Positions 49,284-58,183 of a stretch of 61,695 nucleotides of DNA are shown here, piece by piece. The position numbers and the translations under genes are program-made. A model generated the notes under the pieces. It was not told the DNA's origin. It did not search any database and was given only the letters and a program-made list of their open reading frames with translations. The DNA is from Herbiconiux sp. (GTDB lineage Bacteria > Actinomycetota > Actinomycetes > Actinomycetales > Microbacteriaceae), in NCBI RefSeq assembly GCF_023264855.1, contig NZ_JAHFUW010000021.1, positions 1-61,695 on the forward strand, in the 5' to 3' direction. The number at the start of each line of letters is the position of its first letter. The stretch's first letter is position 1.

Positions 49284-50832
49284 GGCTCGCAACCACCCTT
49301 TCGTTGAGTTTGGAATAGATGTATTGATCGGTGACGCTCTCGGTCACCGGTTCCGGTTCGCTCATCCCGGTCGAGGTCATGAACGAGATCTCGTCGCACA
49401 GCTCGTGCAGCTCGACGAAGTCGGAGGAGACCACGACGATGGCCGAGCCCTCCTCGGCGAAGCGGCGGATGACCCGGTAGATCTCCTGCCTGGCCCGCAC
49501 GTCGACCCCCTGCGTGGGCTCGTCGAGCAGCAGCACCTGCATGCCCGGCTGCAGCCATTTCGCGAAGACGACCTTCTGCTGGTTGCCTCCCGACAGCGAC
49601 TGCACCGGACTCGTGATCGACGCCGTCTTGATCTGCAGCGTGTCGACCAGCCCCTTCACGAGCGCGACCGCCGACCGGTTGTCGACGAACCCGCCCTTGC
49701 TCACGGCCTTGTAGTGCGCCAGCGAGAGGTTGCGCTGGATCGACTGCTGCAGCACGACCCCCGAGCGGTGCCGGTCTTCGGGCACCAGGGCCACGCCGGC
49801 CGCCAGGGCCTGCCACGGATGCGAGAACCGCACCACCTTGCCGTCGAGCGTGATGCGGCCGGCGGTGCTCCTGCGCACTCCGGCGATCGTCTCGAGCAGC
49901 TCGGTGCGGCCCGATCCGATCAGCCCCGCGATCCCGACGATGCGTCCGGCGCCGGCCGAGATGCTGATGTCGGAGAACCGGTCGCCGGTGAGGCCGGTGA
50001 CCTCGAGCTTCGGCCCGGAGCGGTCGGTGACGACCGTCTCCGGATGGGCGAACTCGTCGAAGCGCCTCTTCGAGGGCTCCGGCACGTCGTCGTCGGCGCC
50101 GGTGATCTCACGCACCAGGGTCGACATCTCCATGCCGGCCACGTCGGAGGTGAGCACACGCTGGCCGTCGCGGATGATCGTGACCCGGTCCGCCAGCTCG
50201 AACACCTCGGTGAGGCGGTGCGTGACGTAGATGATGCCCACGCCCGACTTCTGGATGTCCCGGATGCTCTCGAACAGCAACAGCTGATCGCCCTTGGTGA
50301 GGGTCGAGGTCGGTTCGTCCAGCACCAGCACCCGCGCATCCCGGTGCACGGCCTTCGCGATCTCCACCAGCTGGCGGGAGGCGACCGAGAGGTTCTCCAC
50401 GCTCTCCTCCGGCGAGAGGTGCAGGCCGAGCCGCTCGATCAGCTCGGAGGCGATCCGGTTCTGCTCCTTGGTCTTCACCAGGCCGAGCGCATTTCGCAGC
50501 TCGTTGCCCAGGAAGATGTTCTTCGCCACGGAGAGGCCGGGGATGAGGCTCAGTTCCTGGAACACTGTGGCGATGTCAGAAGAACGTCGCTCGCGACCGT
50601 CGACCTGCACCGAGCCCTCGTCCTGCGGTTGCACGCCGTCGAGGATCTTGATGAGTGTCGACTTGCCGGCGCCGTTCGGGCCCAGCAGCGCGTGCACCTC
50701 GCCGGCGCGCAGGTCGAAGTCCACATCCTTCAGGGCGTAGACCCCGTTGAAGGCCTTGCTGACCCCTCGGGCGACGAGGAGCGGTTCCTCCGGTGATGCC
50801 GGCGGGGGTGCCGACTGGGTGTCCGTGGTCAC
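49264..50832 (-). CDS. ABC transporter ATPase, two-domain CUT2 type (RbsA/XylG-like)
   Basis: A 522-residue protein of two fused ATPase domains. Domain 1 (about residues 18-250) has Walker A GPNGAGKST, signature ENLSVASRQ and Walker B VLVLDEPTST. Domain 2 (about 270-510) has a degenerate Walker A (GLIGSGRTE), signature SLSGGNQQ and Walker B LLLDEPTQGVD, which is the normal asymmetry for this family. The start is GTG. It powers the CUT2 importer with the following permease. Confidence 0.94.
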   Translation of the reverse strand: MTTDTQSAPPPASPEEPLLVARGVSKAFNGVYALKDVDFDLRAGEVHALLGPNGAGKSTLIKILDGVQPQDEGSVQVDGRERRSSDIATVFQELSLIPGLSVAKNIFLGNELRNALGLVKTKEQNRIASELIERLGLHLSPEESVENLSVASRQLVEIAKAVHRDARVLVLDEPTSTLTKGDQLLLFESIRDIQKSGVGIIYVTHRLTEVFELADRVTIIRDGQRVLTSDVAGMEMSTLVREITGADDDVPEPSKRRFDEFAHPETVVTDRSGPKLEVTGLTGDRFSDISISAGAGRIVGIAGLIGSGRTELLETIAGVRRSTAGRITLDGKVVRFSHPWQALAAGVALVPEDRHRSGVVLQQSIQRNLSLAHYKAVSKGGFVDNRSAVALVKGLVDTLQIKTASITSPVQSLSGGNQQKVVFAKWLQPGMQVLLLDEPTQGVDVRARQEIYRVIRRFAEEGSAIVVVSSDFVELHELCDEISFMTSTGMSEPEPVTESVTDQYIYSKLNERVVASHERDNQ

Positions 50833-50892
50833 GTCTTCCTCTCCTTTCTCGGTGTGCGGGTGTTCGTCTCGATGAGCGGATGCCGGCGCACG

Positions 50893-52053
50893 CTAGCCGC
50901 AGAGCTTCGAGGCGTCGCAGGCGGCGACAACCTCGGCCGGGGCATCCGTGTGGAAGATCGACTGGTAGCTCTCGAGCAGGTTCGACGGGGTGACCGCCAC
51001 GGAGGGCAGGGCCACCCAGGCGGGCGTCTCGGCCCCGATCAGCGCCTTGGACGCGGCCAGCGCCTCGGCGACTCCCTGGCTGTAGGGCTCCTGGGCGCCG
51101 ACGGCCTTGATGTAGCCACCGCTGGCCATGTCGACGGCCACCTCGGTGCCGAGGTCGATCGTGGTGATCGGAACGGTGACTCCGGCGTTGCGGAGCGATG
51201 CCACCGACTGCATGGCCGGAGAGTCCCAGATCACGAAGAGTCCGTCGACGTCCGGGTTGGCCGTCATGAAGTTCGCGGTCACGGAGCCGACGCCGTTGGT
51301 GTCGGTGAACCCCACGTCTTTGATGGTCACGTCGGGGCGGTTCTCGGCGAACCACTGCTTCACCCGCAGCGTGCGCTGGTTGGTGGTGTAGAAGTCCACC
51401 GCGTAGTCGACGATGCCGGCCACGCCGTCCTGCGGGATGTACTCCGAGAGTGCCGCGGCGGCGATCTGCCCGTTGCCCTGGTTGTCGGGCGCGATCACGG
51501 CCTGGTAGTCGGTGGGGTAGACCAGGCCGTTGGCCGGCATGTGGATGAAGATCAGCTTGATCCCGGCGGCGGCGACCTTCTTGTAGGTCTCGGCCGTCGC
51601 CACGTCGTCGGTGGGGATGCTGATGATCGCGTCGGGGCGCTGGGTGATGAGGTTCTCCAGGTCGGAGATCTGCTGCTGCACGTCGAACTTGGCGTCGGTC
51701 ACGCCGATGACGTTCACGCCGAGGTCGTCGAGGGTGTCCTGGATGCCCTCCACCGTGAGTCGCGACCAGTCGATGTCCATCGTGTTCATCGAGATGCCCA
51801 CGGAGAAGTCGCCTGCGGCGACTTTGGCCTTCTCATCGTCGGTGAGCTGGAGGTCGTCGACCGTCACCGGCACCTCGCCGTTCTTGCCCTGGCCGACGAT
51901 CTCGGCGGGGGTGATCGCCGCCGCATCGACGACGACCGCCTCGCCACCGGCGCCCGTGGAGGCGGGGGAGTCCGACGTGCAGCCGGTGACGAGGAGGGTG
52001 AGGGAGGCGGCCAGGGCCGTCGTGGCCAGCAGGCCTTTCATGCTGCGTTTCAT
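50893..52053 (-). CDS. sugar-binding lipoprotein, CUT2 type (copy 2)
   Basis: A 386-residue lipoprotein (signal MKRSMKGLLATTALAASLTLL, lipobox LVTGC). The mature part is a type-1 periplasmic-binding fold: FSVGISMNTMDIDWSRLT, FDVQQQISDLENLITQRPDA and IAPDNQGNG. It is clearly paralogous to the binding protein at 53938-55098 along its whole length, including a matching pair of Cys residues at the C-terminus (ACDASKLCG). It lies just ahead of the ATPase gene. The two copies may bind different sugars, or the alpha and beta forms of one. Confidence 0.92.
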   Translation of the reverse strand: MKRSMKGLLATTALAASLTLLVTGCTSDSPASTGAGGEAVVVDAAAITPAEIVGQGKNGEVPVTVDDLQLTDDEKAKVAAGDFSVGISMNTMDIDWSRLTVEGIQDTLDDLGVNVIGVTDAKFDVQQQISDLENLITQRPDAIISIPTDDVATAETYKKVAAAGIKLIFIHMPANGLVYPTDYQAVIAPDNQGNGQIAAAALSEYIPQDGVAGIVDYAVDFYTTNQRTLRVKQWFAENRPDVTIKDVGFTDTNGVGSVTANFMTANPDVDGLFVIWDSPAMQSVASLRNAGVTVPITTIDLGTEVAVDMASGGYIKAVGAQEPYSQGVAEALAASKALIGAETPAWVALPSVAVTPSNLLESYQSIFHTDAPAEVVAACDASKLCG

Positions 52054-52117
52054 CGGGTTCAGCTTTCTGTGGTGAGGAGGTGCAGAGGGGGAGGAAAGGA
52101 GGAGATGGCGCTCGGGG

Positions 52118-52936
52118 TCAGCCCAGGAGCGTCGTGAGGTAGTCCAGGCTGATGCGCGCGGCATCCTTCGGGTCGCCGTCGTAGTAGTCGAGCTCGACCA
52201 TCAGCCAGCTGTCGTAGCCGGCATCGCGGATGGCCCGGAGGATCTCGGGGAAGTCGAGGTCGCCCTCACCGAGCGGCAGGAACCGCAGGGTCTTCCGGTC
52301 GAGGTCTTTGAGGTGCACGTGGGCGAGGCGGTCGGCGTAGCGATCGATGATCGCCGCCGGGTCGCCGCCGCCCGCGGCCAGGTGCGCCGTGTCGGGGCAG
52401 AACGCGATGGTGGAGATCTCCATCAGCTCGGCCAGCGCATCCGGACCCTCGACGAGCGTGCCGAGGTGCGGGTGGTAGCTGGCCTCCAGGCCGTGATCGG
52501 CCGCCACCCGGGCGCCCCGGTCGAGGCCCTCGGCGAGCCGCTTGATGTCGTCGGGGTGGGCGCCGCCGGCGCGCTGCGCTCCGCCACCGAACACGAGCCG
52601 CTTCGCGCCGAACTTCTGCGCGAGCTCGGCCGAGCGCTCGATCTTGCTGAACTCGTCCTCCAGGATGTCGGGGAAGACGAAGTTCGCACCGGTGTAGACG
52701 CTCACCAGCTCGAGCCCCGAGGTACGCAGGAGGGAATGGAACTCCTGCGGGTTCTCCTCGAAGTCGAGCAGGTTGCCGTCGAACACCTCGGTGCCGGTGT
52801 AGCCGACCTCGGCGATGTCGCGGAACGCCGCCGCGGTGTCGCCGTTGGTGCGGTAGAACAGGTCCTTGACGCTCGTGACACCGCCGGGGGTGCCGGTGAC
52901 GCCGCCCCAGGTGATGGTCGGGTATCCCAGTTTCAT
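52118..52936 (-). CDS. sugar phosphate isomerase/epimerase (IolE/xylose-isomerase-like)
   Basis: A 272-residue TIM barrel of the xylose-isomerase-like clan. Metal and active-site patterns are YTGTEVFDGNLLDF, ASYHPHLGTLVEG (His), AFCPDTAHLAAGGG (Asp, His), AHVHLKDLDR and LMVELDYYDG (Glu, Asp). ATG at 52936 has AGGAGAG at good spacing; an ATG 24 nt upstream lacks one. It is the third gene of the ROK-associated operon. IolE-like members dehydrate 2-keto-myo-inositol, and others epimerise 3-keto sugars; the exact reaction is open. Confidence 0.9.
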   Translation of the reverse strand: MKLGYPTITWGGVTGTPGGVTSVKDLFYRTNGDTAAAFRDIAEVGYTGTEVFDGNLLDFEENPQEFHSLLRTSGLELVSVYTGANFVFPDILEDEFSKIERSAELAQKFGAKRLVFGGGAQRAGGAHPDDIKRLAEGLDRGARVAADHGLEASYHPHLGTLVEGPDALAELMEISTIAFCPDTAHLAAGGGDPAAIIDRYADRLAHVHLKDLDRKTLRFLPLGEGDLDFPEILRAIRDAGYDSWLMVELDYYDGDPKDAARISLDYLTTLLG

Positions 52937-52985
52937 GGTCGTGCTCTCCTGTGCAGTCATTCGTCGTGTGCGGTCATTCGTCGGA

Positions 52986-53873
52986 TCATTCCCCGCGGCC
53001 GAGGAAGTCGAGGTAGGCGGCCGCCAGCGCTTCGGGATCCTCCTCGGCCAGTTGGTGGCCCCAGGGGAGGATCACGGCGCGCACGTCTTCGGCGACCTCG
53101 CGCATCTGGCGCTCGTTGTCGTCGCCGATGAAGTACTCGCTGCCGACGGCCAGCACCGGCATCGTCAGCTTCGTCTTGGCCGACTCCTTGTTCTGATCGG
53201 CGTCGTCGAGGGTGGCGCGGTAGATCTCGAACATGCTCCGCAGGCCGCCCGGCGAGGAGTAGCAGCGCACGTACTCGTCCAGCGCATCCGGTGTGATCGC
53301 CTGCGGGTTGTGCGTCTCGTGCTTCATGAAGTAGTTGAAGTACTCCTTCTCCCGGCCTGTGATCAGCAGTTCGGGGAAGTCGGGCACGCTGTAGAAGTTG
53401 ATGTGCCAGAGCCACACGTAGGTGCTCACGTTCTCGCGGGTGAGGAAGGAGTAGTCCTCGAGGCCGAAGCCGGGCAGGATCATCTCCTGGTAGATCAGCT
53501 TCTTGACGCGCTCGGGGTACTGGGCCGCCACCTGGTAGGCGGTCGAGGCCCCCCAGTCCTCGCCGGCGAGGTAGAACTGCTCGTAGCCGAGGTGGGTGGC
53601 CAGCTGGGCGATATCTTCTGCCATGTTCTTCATGTCGAAGCCGCCCGCCGGGTGCTCGGAGTCGCCGAGACCGCGCAGGTCGGGAGCGATGACGGTGTAG
53701 TACGGCGTGAGGAGGGGGATGACCCGGCGCCAGTGGTACGAGGTCTTCGGCACACCGTGCAGCAGGAAGAGGGGCTCGCCCTCGCCCGCGACGGAGTAGT
53801 GGAGTCGGACTCCGTTGACGAGTGCGCGTCCGTGCTTGGCGGGCACTCCGTTGTGGTCGGCGATGATGTCCAC
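52986..53873 (-). CDS. alpha/beta hydrolase, epoxide hydrolase/haloalkane dehalogenase-like
   Basis: A 295-residue hydrolase in which the nucleophile position is Asp: AGEDWGAST (Asp near residue 107), the mark of epoxide hydrolases and dehalogenases rather than esterases. The oxyanion segment HGVPKTSYHW and the late His in LPWGHQLAEEDPE complete the set. GTG at 53873 has AAAGGAG eight nt upstream. It lies between a binding protein and an isomerase gene in a sugar operon, an unusual company for this family. It may open an anhydro- or epoxy-type sugar derivative; that is speculation from context. Confidence 0.88.
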   Translation of the reverse strand: MDIIADHNGVPAKHGRALVNGVRLHYSVAGEGEPLFLLHGVPKTSYHWRRVIPLLTPYYTVIAPDLRGLGDSEHPAGGFDMKNMAEDIAQLATHLGYEQFYLAGEDWGASTAYQVAAQYPERVKKLIYQEMILPGFGLEDYSFLTRENVSTYVWLWHINFYSVPDFPELLITGREKEYFNYFMKHETHNPQAITPDALDEYVRCYSSPGGLRSMFEIYRATLDDADQNKESAKTKLTMPVLAVGSEYFIGDDNERQMREVAEDVRAVILPWGHQLAEEDPEALAAAYLDFLGRGE

Positions 53874-53937
53874 GTCGGTTTCTCCTTTGATCTCAGTGGG
53901 TGTCGGTGGTTGTCGAGCTGTCGGGGATGTCGGTCGG

Positions 53938-55098
53938 TCAGTTGCAGCCGTCGGTGGCGTCGCAGATGTCGACGAGCTGCTGCGGGGCGTCCTGGTGGTA
54001 GACCTGCTGCCAGGCCTCCAGCACGTTGTTCTGCAGCACCGGAACGGCGGGGAAGGCGAGCCAGTTGGGCACGGAGCCGCCGAGCAGCACCTTGACGGCC
54101 ATGTCGGCCTCGGCCAGACCCTGGTCGTAGGGCACCTGGGCGCTGAGGGCCTTGATGTTGCCGCCGCCGGCCAGGTCGGCCGCCACATCGGAGGCGATGT
54201 TCACGGCGGTGATCGGGATGTCCTTGCCCTGCGACCGCAGTGCCTGGTCGATCGCGACCGCGGGAACCTCCCACTCGGTGAACATGCCCTGGATGTCGGG
54301 GTTGGCCGTGAGGAAGTCGGTGGCGTCCTGTCCCGACTTGCCCGCGTCGAGGAACTCGGCGGTCTTGATCGTGATGTCGGGCCGGTTGGCCTCCATCCAG
54401 TCGACGAAGCCCTTCATCCGCTCCTTGGTGACGAAGAAGTCCACGCCGAAGTCGAGCACACCCACCGTGCCTCCGTCGGGGATGTACTCGGCCAGCGCCT
54501 CGGCACAGACCGCGCCGTTGCCCTGATTGTCGGAGGACACCATGCCCTGGTAGTCGGCGGGGTACTGCAGGCCCTTCGGGACGTTGTCCATCATGATCAG
54601 CTTGATCCCGGCGGCGCCGATCTTGCGGTACGCCTCCGCGGTCGCGGTGTCGTCGACGGGGATGCTGATGATGGCATCCGGCTTCAGCTGGATCATGTTC
54701 TCGATGCCCGAGATCTGGGTCTGCACGTCGAACGCCGGGTCGACCACGCCGATGACCTCGGCGTCGTACTCGGCCAGGCGGTCGGTGATGGCCCGCACCT
54801 GCTCGGTCGACCACTCGATGTCCATGGTCTGCATGACGATGCCGACGCGGTACTTCTCCTGCTTGGCCTGGGCGACCTCGGCGTCGGTGAGGTCGATCTC
54901 GTCGAGGCTGCCGGACTTCACGCCGTCCGGGCCCAGACCGACGATTGCTGGCGGAACCAGGTCGGCGGCCGTCATGCTCGCGAGCGGGTTGCCCGTCGAG
55001 CCGGCGGAGTCGGACGGCGCGGAGTCGGACGTGCATCCGGCTAGCGCCAGGGCAGTGGTGATCAGGGCGGCCAGGCTGATGGCGGCGGAGCGTTTCAT
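53938..55098 (-). CDS. sugar-binding lipoprotein, CUT2 type (copy 1)
   Basis: A 386-residue lipoprotein (signal MKRSAAISLAALITTALALAGC, lipobox LALAGC). The type-1 binding fold shows YRVGIVMQTMDIEWSTEQV, FDVQTQISGIENMIQLKPDA and VSSDNQGNG. It is the same length as, and aligns end to end with, the copy at 50893-52053. The C-terminal ICDATDGCN carries the same two Cys, probably a disulfide outside the membrane. It is the first gene of the ten-gene operon, transcribed from an AT-rich region shared with the ROK regulator gene. Confidence 0.92.
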   Translation of the reverse strand: MKRSAAISLAALITTALALAGCTSDSAPSDSAGSTGNPLASMTAADLVPPAIVGLGPDGVKSGSLDEIDLTDAEVAQAKQEKYRVGIVMQTMDIEWSTEQVRAITDRLAEYDAEVIGVVDPAFDVQTQISGIENMIQLKPDAIISIPVDDTATAEAYRKIGAAGIKLIMMDNVPKGLQYPADYQGMVSSDNQGNGAVCAEALAEYIPDGGTVGVLDFGVDFFVTKERMKGFVDWMEANRPDITIKTAEFLDAGKSGQDATDFLTANPDIQGMFTEWEVPAVAIDQALRSQGKDIPITAVNIASDVAADLAGGGNIKALSAQVPYDQGLAEADMAVKVLLGGSVPNWLAFPAVPVLQNNVLEAWQQVYHQDAPQQLVDICDATDGCN

Positions 55099-55323
55099 GG
55101 TGGTGCACCTCTCGGGAAGTCGTCATTGACCGGATGCGAGCGATCTCGAACCGCTGCTCTGTCGGTACCGCGGTGGCGGGATCGGGCTCGAGAAGAAGCA
55201 TCAGCCAGTTCAGAACTTTTGTCAAGTCAAATCATAAAAGCTCTAAAAAGTCATATATAGTTATGGCGTTGGCTTGCAAAGGTCAGTTGTGACTACGATG
55301 TCGCGGAGCGAAGGGAGGGCCGG
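55099..55323. promoter_or_regulatory. divergent promoter region with candidate ROK operator
   Basis: An unusually AT-rich block (about 55205-55265) separates the catabolic operon from the ROK gene. It contains the near-palindrome TTTGTCAAGTCAAA (55218-55231), which on the minus strand supplies a TTGACT/TTGACA -35-like box facing the operon. TATAGT at 55256-55261 is a good -10 for the ROK gene. A repressor on the near-palindrome could close both directions. Confidence 0.6.
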
Positions 55324-56541
55324 ATGGGTGGGTGGAAGGCCTCGGCCGTGTACGACGCGGGAGATTTCTTCCAGATCTTCCGCGACGGCGTTCCGCGAAC
55401 GCGCAACGAACTCGCGTCGATGACGGGTCTCTCCCGGCCGACCGTGATCTCGCGGATCGACGACCTGATGGGCCTCGACCTCGTCGCCGCGGTCTCGGAC
55501 GCCGTCTCGACCGGGGGCCGGCCGTCGGCGCGGATCGCGTTCAACCCCTCGGGTCGTCTGGTGGTGTCGGCGGATGTCGGCGCCACACACATCCACGTCG
55601 GGATCTGCGATCTCTCCGGGAGCGTCTTGGCCGACGACTCCGTCGCGATGCTGGTCAGCCAAGGGCCGCGCCCCGTGCTCCAGGTGGTCGTCGAGCTCGC
55701 GACGTCACTGCTCGAATCGCTGCGGCGGGACTCCGCCGAGGTCGTCGCCATGGGTGTCGGCCTGCCGGGCCCGGTCGACCACGCGACCGGTCGCCCCACG
55801 AGCCCGCCGATCATGCCCGGCTGGGACGGCTTCGACGTGCCGGCCCACCTGCGGCAGAGCTTCGACGTACCGGTTCTGGTCGACAACGACGTGAACATCA
55901 TGGCCCTCGGCGAGCGTGCGCTCAGCTGGCCGGATGCCGACGACCTCATCTTCGTGAAGGCCGCCACCGGTATCGGCGCCGGCATCATCTCCGACGGCAC
56001 GCTCCGCCGGGGCGCGAAGGGTGGGGCCGGAGACGTCGGCCACGTCTTCGTGCAGCGCGCTGCGGGGCTGGCCTGCCGATGCGGCAAGACCGGGTGCCTC
56101 GAGGCGCTCGCGGGCACCCCGGCCATCGTGCGCGCCCTGCGCGACGACGGTCTCGAGCTCGAGACCGGAGCCGAGGTGGTCGACCTCGTGCGGCAGGGAA
56201 ACCTCGACGCCGCCCGCCACGTGCGGGAGTCGGGACGGGCCATCGGCGAGATGCTGAACGCCTGCGTCAGCATCCTGAACCCCTCGATCATCGTCGTCGG
56301 CGGCCAGCTCGCCCAATCGGGTGAGAGCCTGCTCGCCGGTATCCGCGAGGAGGTCTACTCGCACTCCAGCCCGCTCGCCACGCGGGATCTCCAGATCGCC
56401 CAGTCGCGGTCGGGATCGAACGCGGGCATCCTCGGCGCGGGGATCCTCGCGATCGAGCACGTGCTGTCGGCCGCGGAGATCAACGCCGTCGTGCAGGACC
56501 GCCAGAGCAGTCGTGCGGAGGGGTCCGCCGCCCTGCAGTGA
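55324..56541 (+). CDS. ROK-family transcriptional regulator
   Basis: A 405-residue repressor. The N-terminal winged helix is at about residues 18-70 (RTRNELASMTGLSRPTVISRIDDL). The rest is an ROK sugar-kinase-like fold with VVSADVGATHIHVGICDLSG as the phosphate-binding region, GVGLPGPVDHATG, and the zinc motif CRCGKTGCLEAL (residues about 257-268). ATG at 55324 follows GGGAGG. It is divergent from the ten-gene operon, which it most likely represses in the absence of its sugar. Confidence 0.93.
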   Translation: MGGWKASAVYDAGDFFQIFRDGVPRTRNELASMTGLSRPTVISRIDDLMGLDLVAAVSDAVSTGGRPSARIAFNPSGRLVVSADVGATHIHVGICDLSGSVLADDSVAMLVSQGPRPVLQVVVELATSLLESLRRDSAEVVAMGVGLPGPVDHATGRPTSPPIMPGWDGFDVPAHLRQSFDVPVLVDNDVNIMALGERALSWPDADDLIFVKAATGIGAGIISDGTLRRGAKGGAGDVGHVFVQRAAGLACRCGKTGCLEALAGTPAIVRALRDDGLELETGAEVVDLVRQGNLDAARHVRESGRAIGEMLNACVSILNPSIIVVGGQLAQSGESLLAGIREEVYSHSSPLATRDLQIAQSRSGSNAGILGAGILAIEHVLSAAEINAVVQDRQSSRAEGSAALQ

Positions 56542-56550
56542 CGTTCGGCG

Positions 56551-58023
56551 TCACGGGTTCGCCGGCGCGTGGCGGTCGAGGAACTCGTAGATCTCGGTGG
56601 TGTCGACCCCGGTGAAGCCCGAGGTGGGCATCGCCGCGTGCAGCGAGGAGTTGAGGCGGGCCGACGGATGCGCCTGGCCGCTCCAGCGGGCCGAGAGGGC
56701 GGCGGGCGGCTGCCGACAGCACGACTCGTCGGGGCAGGTCGATGTGAACCGGTTGGCGGTGTCCCGCCCCCGGAACCACTTCGCGTGCGCGAACGCCGTG
56801 CCCACCGACACCGAGAACTGCCCGCGCGCCGAGGGCTGGATGCGCGAGGTGCACCAGTAGGTGCCCGTCGGCTTGTCGGTGTACTGGTGGTACGGGCTGA
56901 AGCGGTCTTCCACGTCGAACACCCTCCGAGCGCTCCAGTTGCGGCACACCGTCTGCCCCTCGACCGAGCCCAGCGCATCCGTCGGGAAAGCCACGCTGTC
57001 GTTCTCGTAGGCCTTCGACAGCGTGCCGGACTCGTGCACCTTCAAGAAGTGAACCGGAATGCCGAGGTGCTCGGTGGCCAGATTCGTGAAGCGGTGCGCG
57101 GCCGTCTCGTAGCTCACGCCGAACGCGTCGCGCAGGTCTTCGACCGACAGCTCACGAGCATCCTTCGCCTGGGTCAGGATGCCGACCGCCCCCGCCTCGG
57201 GAATCAGCAGCGCTGCAGCGAGGTAGTTGGTCTCCACCCGCTGCTGCAGGAACTCGGCGTAGTCGCGCGGTTCGGCATGACGCAGCACGTGCGACGACAG
57301 GGCCTGCAGCACGACCGACCGCGGGTCGGCATCCGGAGACTGGCCCAGCGGCACGTAGATGCGGCCGTTCTTCAGATCGGTGACGGATCGCGTGGAACCG
57401 GGGAGGTCGCCCACGTAGTGCAGCGTGAATCCCAGATGGCTGGCCAGGTCGGAGGCGACGCGCTGCGAGAGCGGGCCGCCGCTGTGGCCGACGGCCTGAT
57501 GCAACGAGGCCGCCGTCTGCTCGAGCTCGGCGAAGTAGTTGTGGCGCTGGCGCATCGAGCGGCGCAGCTCGGTGTTGGCACGGCGGGCCTCCTCGGGGGT
57601 GGCGGCGCGCTCGCCGTGGATGCGTTCGAGTTCGCGGTGCAGGCCCAGGATCGTCTCGATCGCATCGTCGCTGAGTGACTTGCGCACCGGCAGGGCGGGC
57701 AGGTTCAGCGAAGCGAACAGTGGGCCGCGCTGCGCCCGCTCGAGCGCGATCTCCAGGGCGGCCCGGCGGGTGGGCGGTTCGGAGGAGAGCAGCTGGTCGA
57801 TCGTCACGTCGAAGATGCTGGCGAACCGCTGCAGCTCGCCGAGCTTGAGCTCGCGCTTGCCGTTCTCGATCACCGACACCTGGGAAGGGGCCCGGCCGAT
57901 CGCGGCGCCGAGGTCGTCGAGGGTGAAGCCGCGTTCGTTGCGCAGCTGACGGATGCGGCGGCCGATGGTGAGGGAATCGAGCATCTCCTCATCATCGAGG
58001 GGCCCGGGGCGCTGTGGGGGCAT
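56551..58023 (-). CDS. RamB/ScfR-type short-chain fatty acyl regulator
   Basis: A 490-residue regulator. An N-terminal XRE helix-turn-helix is at about residues 18-75 (IGRRIRQLRNERGFTLDDLGAAIGRAPSQVSVIENGKREL). The middle corresponds to the IrrE/ImmA-like (DUF955) region, but the metalloprotease HExxH is absent, the segment reading VLQALSSHVLRHAEP. The C-terminal DUF2083-like part holds CRNWSARRVFD and the Cys cluster CPDESCCRQPP. Members such as RamB and PrpR control acetate, propionate and glyoxylate-cycle genes in response to short-chain acyl-CoA. It is divergent from a DinB-like gene; the inverted repeat TCAGAAA/TTTCTGA (58050-58081) in the spacer may be its site. Confidence 0.9.
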   Translation of the reverse strand: MPPQRPGPLDDEEMLDSLTIGRRIRQLRNERGFTLDDLGAAIGRAPSQVSVIENGKRELKLGELQRFASIFDVTIDQLLSSEPPTRRAALEIALERAQRGPLFASLNLPALPVRKSLSDDAIETILGLHRELERIHGERAATPEEARRANTELRRSMRQRHNYFAELEQTAASLHQAVGHSGGPLSQRVASDLASHLGFTLHYVGDLPGSTRSVTDLKNGRIYVPLGQSPDADPRSVVLQALSSHVLRHAEPRDYAEFLQQRVETNYLAAALLIPEAGAVGILTQAKDARELSVEDLRDAFGVSYETAAHRFTNLATEHLGIPVHFLKVHESGTLSKAYENDSVAFPTDALGSVEGQTVCRNWSARRVFDVEDRFSPYHQYTDKPTGTYWCTSRIQPSARGQFSVSVGTAFAHAKWFRGRDTANRFTSTCPDESCCRQPPAALSARWSGQAHPSARLNSSLHAAMPTSGFTGVDTTEIYEFLDRHAPANP

Positions 58024-58170
58024 GGAGACAGCTTGTCACCCCCGGATCTTCAGAAAAACAGAAGAACAAGAGAATTTCTGATCGGTTTCGCCACGGTCGC
58101 CTCCGAAATGGAGCCTTCGCTCATGATCCACCGAATTCCACCGGACCTTCAGTCTCCGGTCGTTGCAGCC

Positions 58171-58176
58171 TAGGCT
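58171..58176 (+). promoter_or_regulatory. -10 box for a leaderless transcript
   Basis: TAGGCT is followed by 7 nt and the ATG at 58184. Confidence 0.5.
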
Positions 58177-58183
58177 CGTCGCC

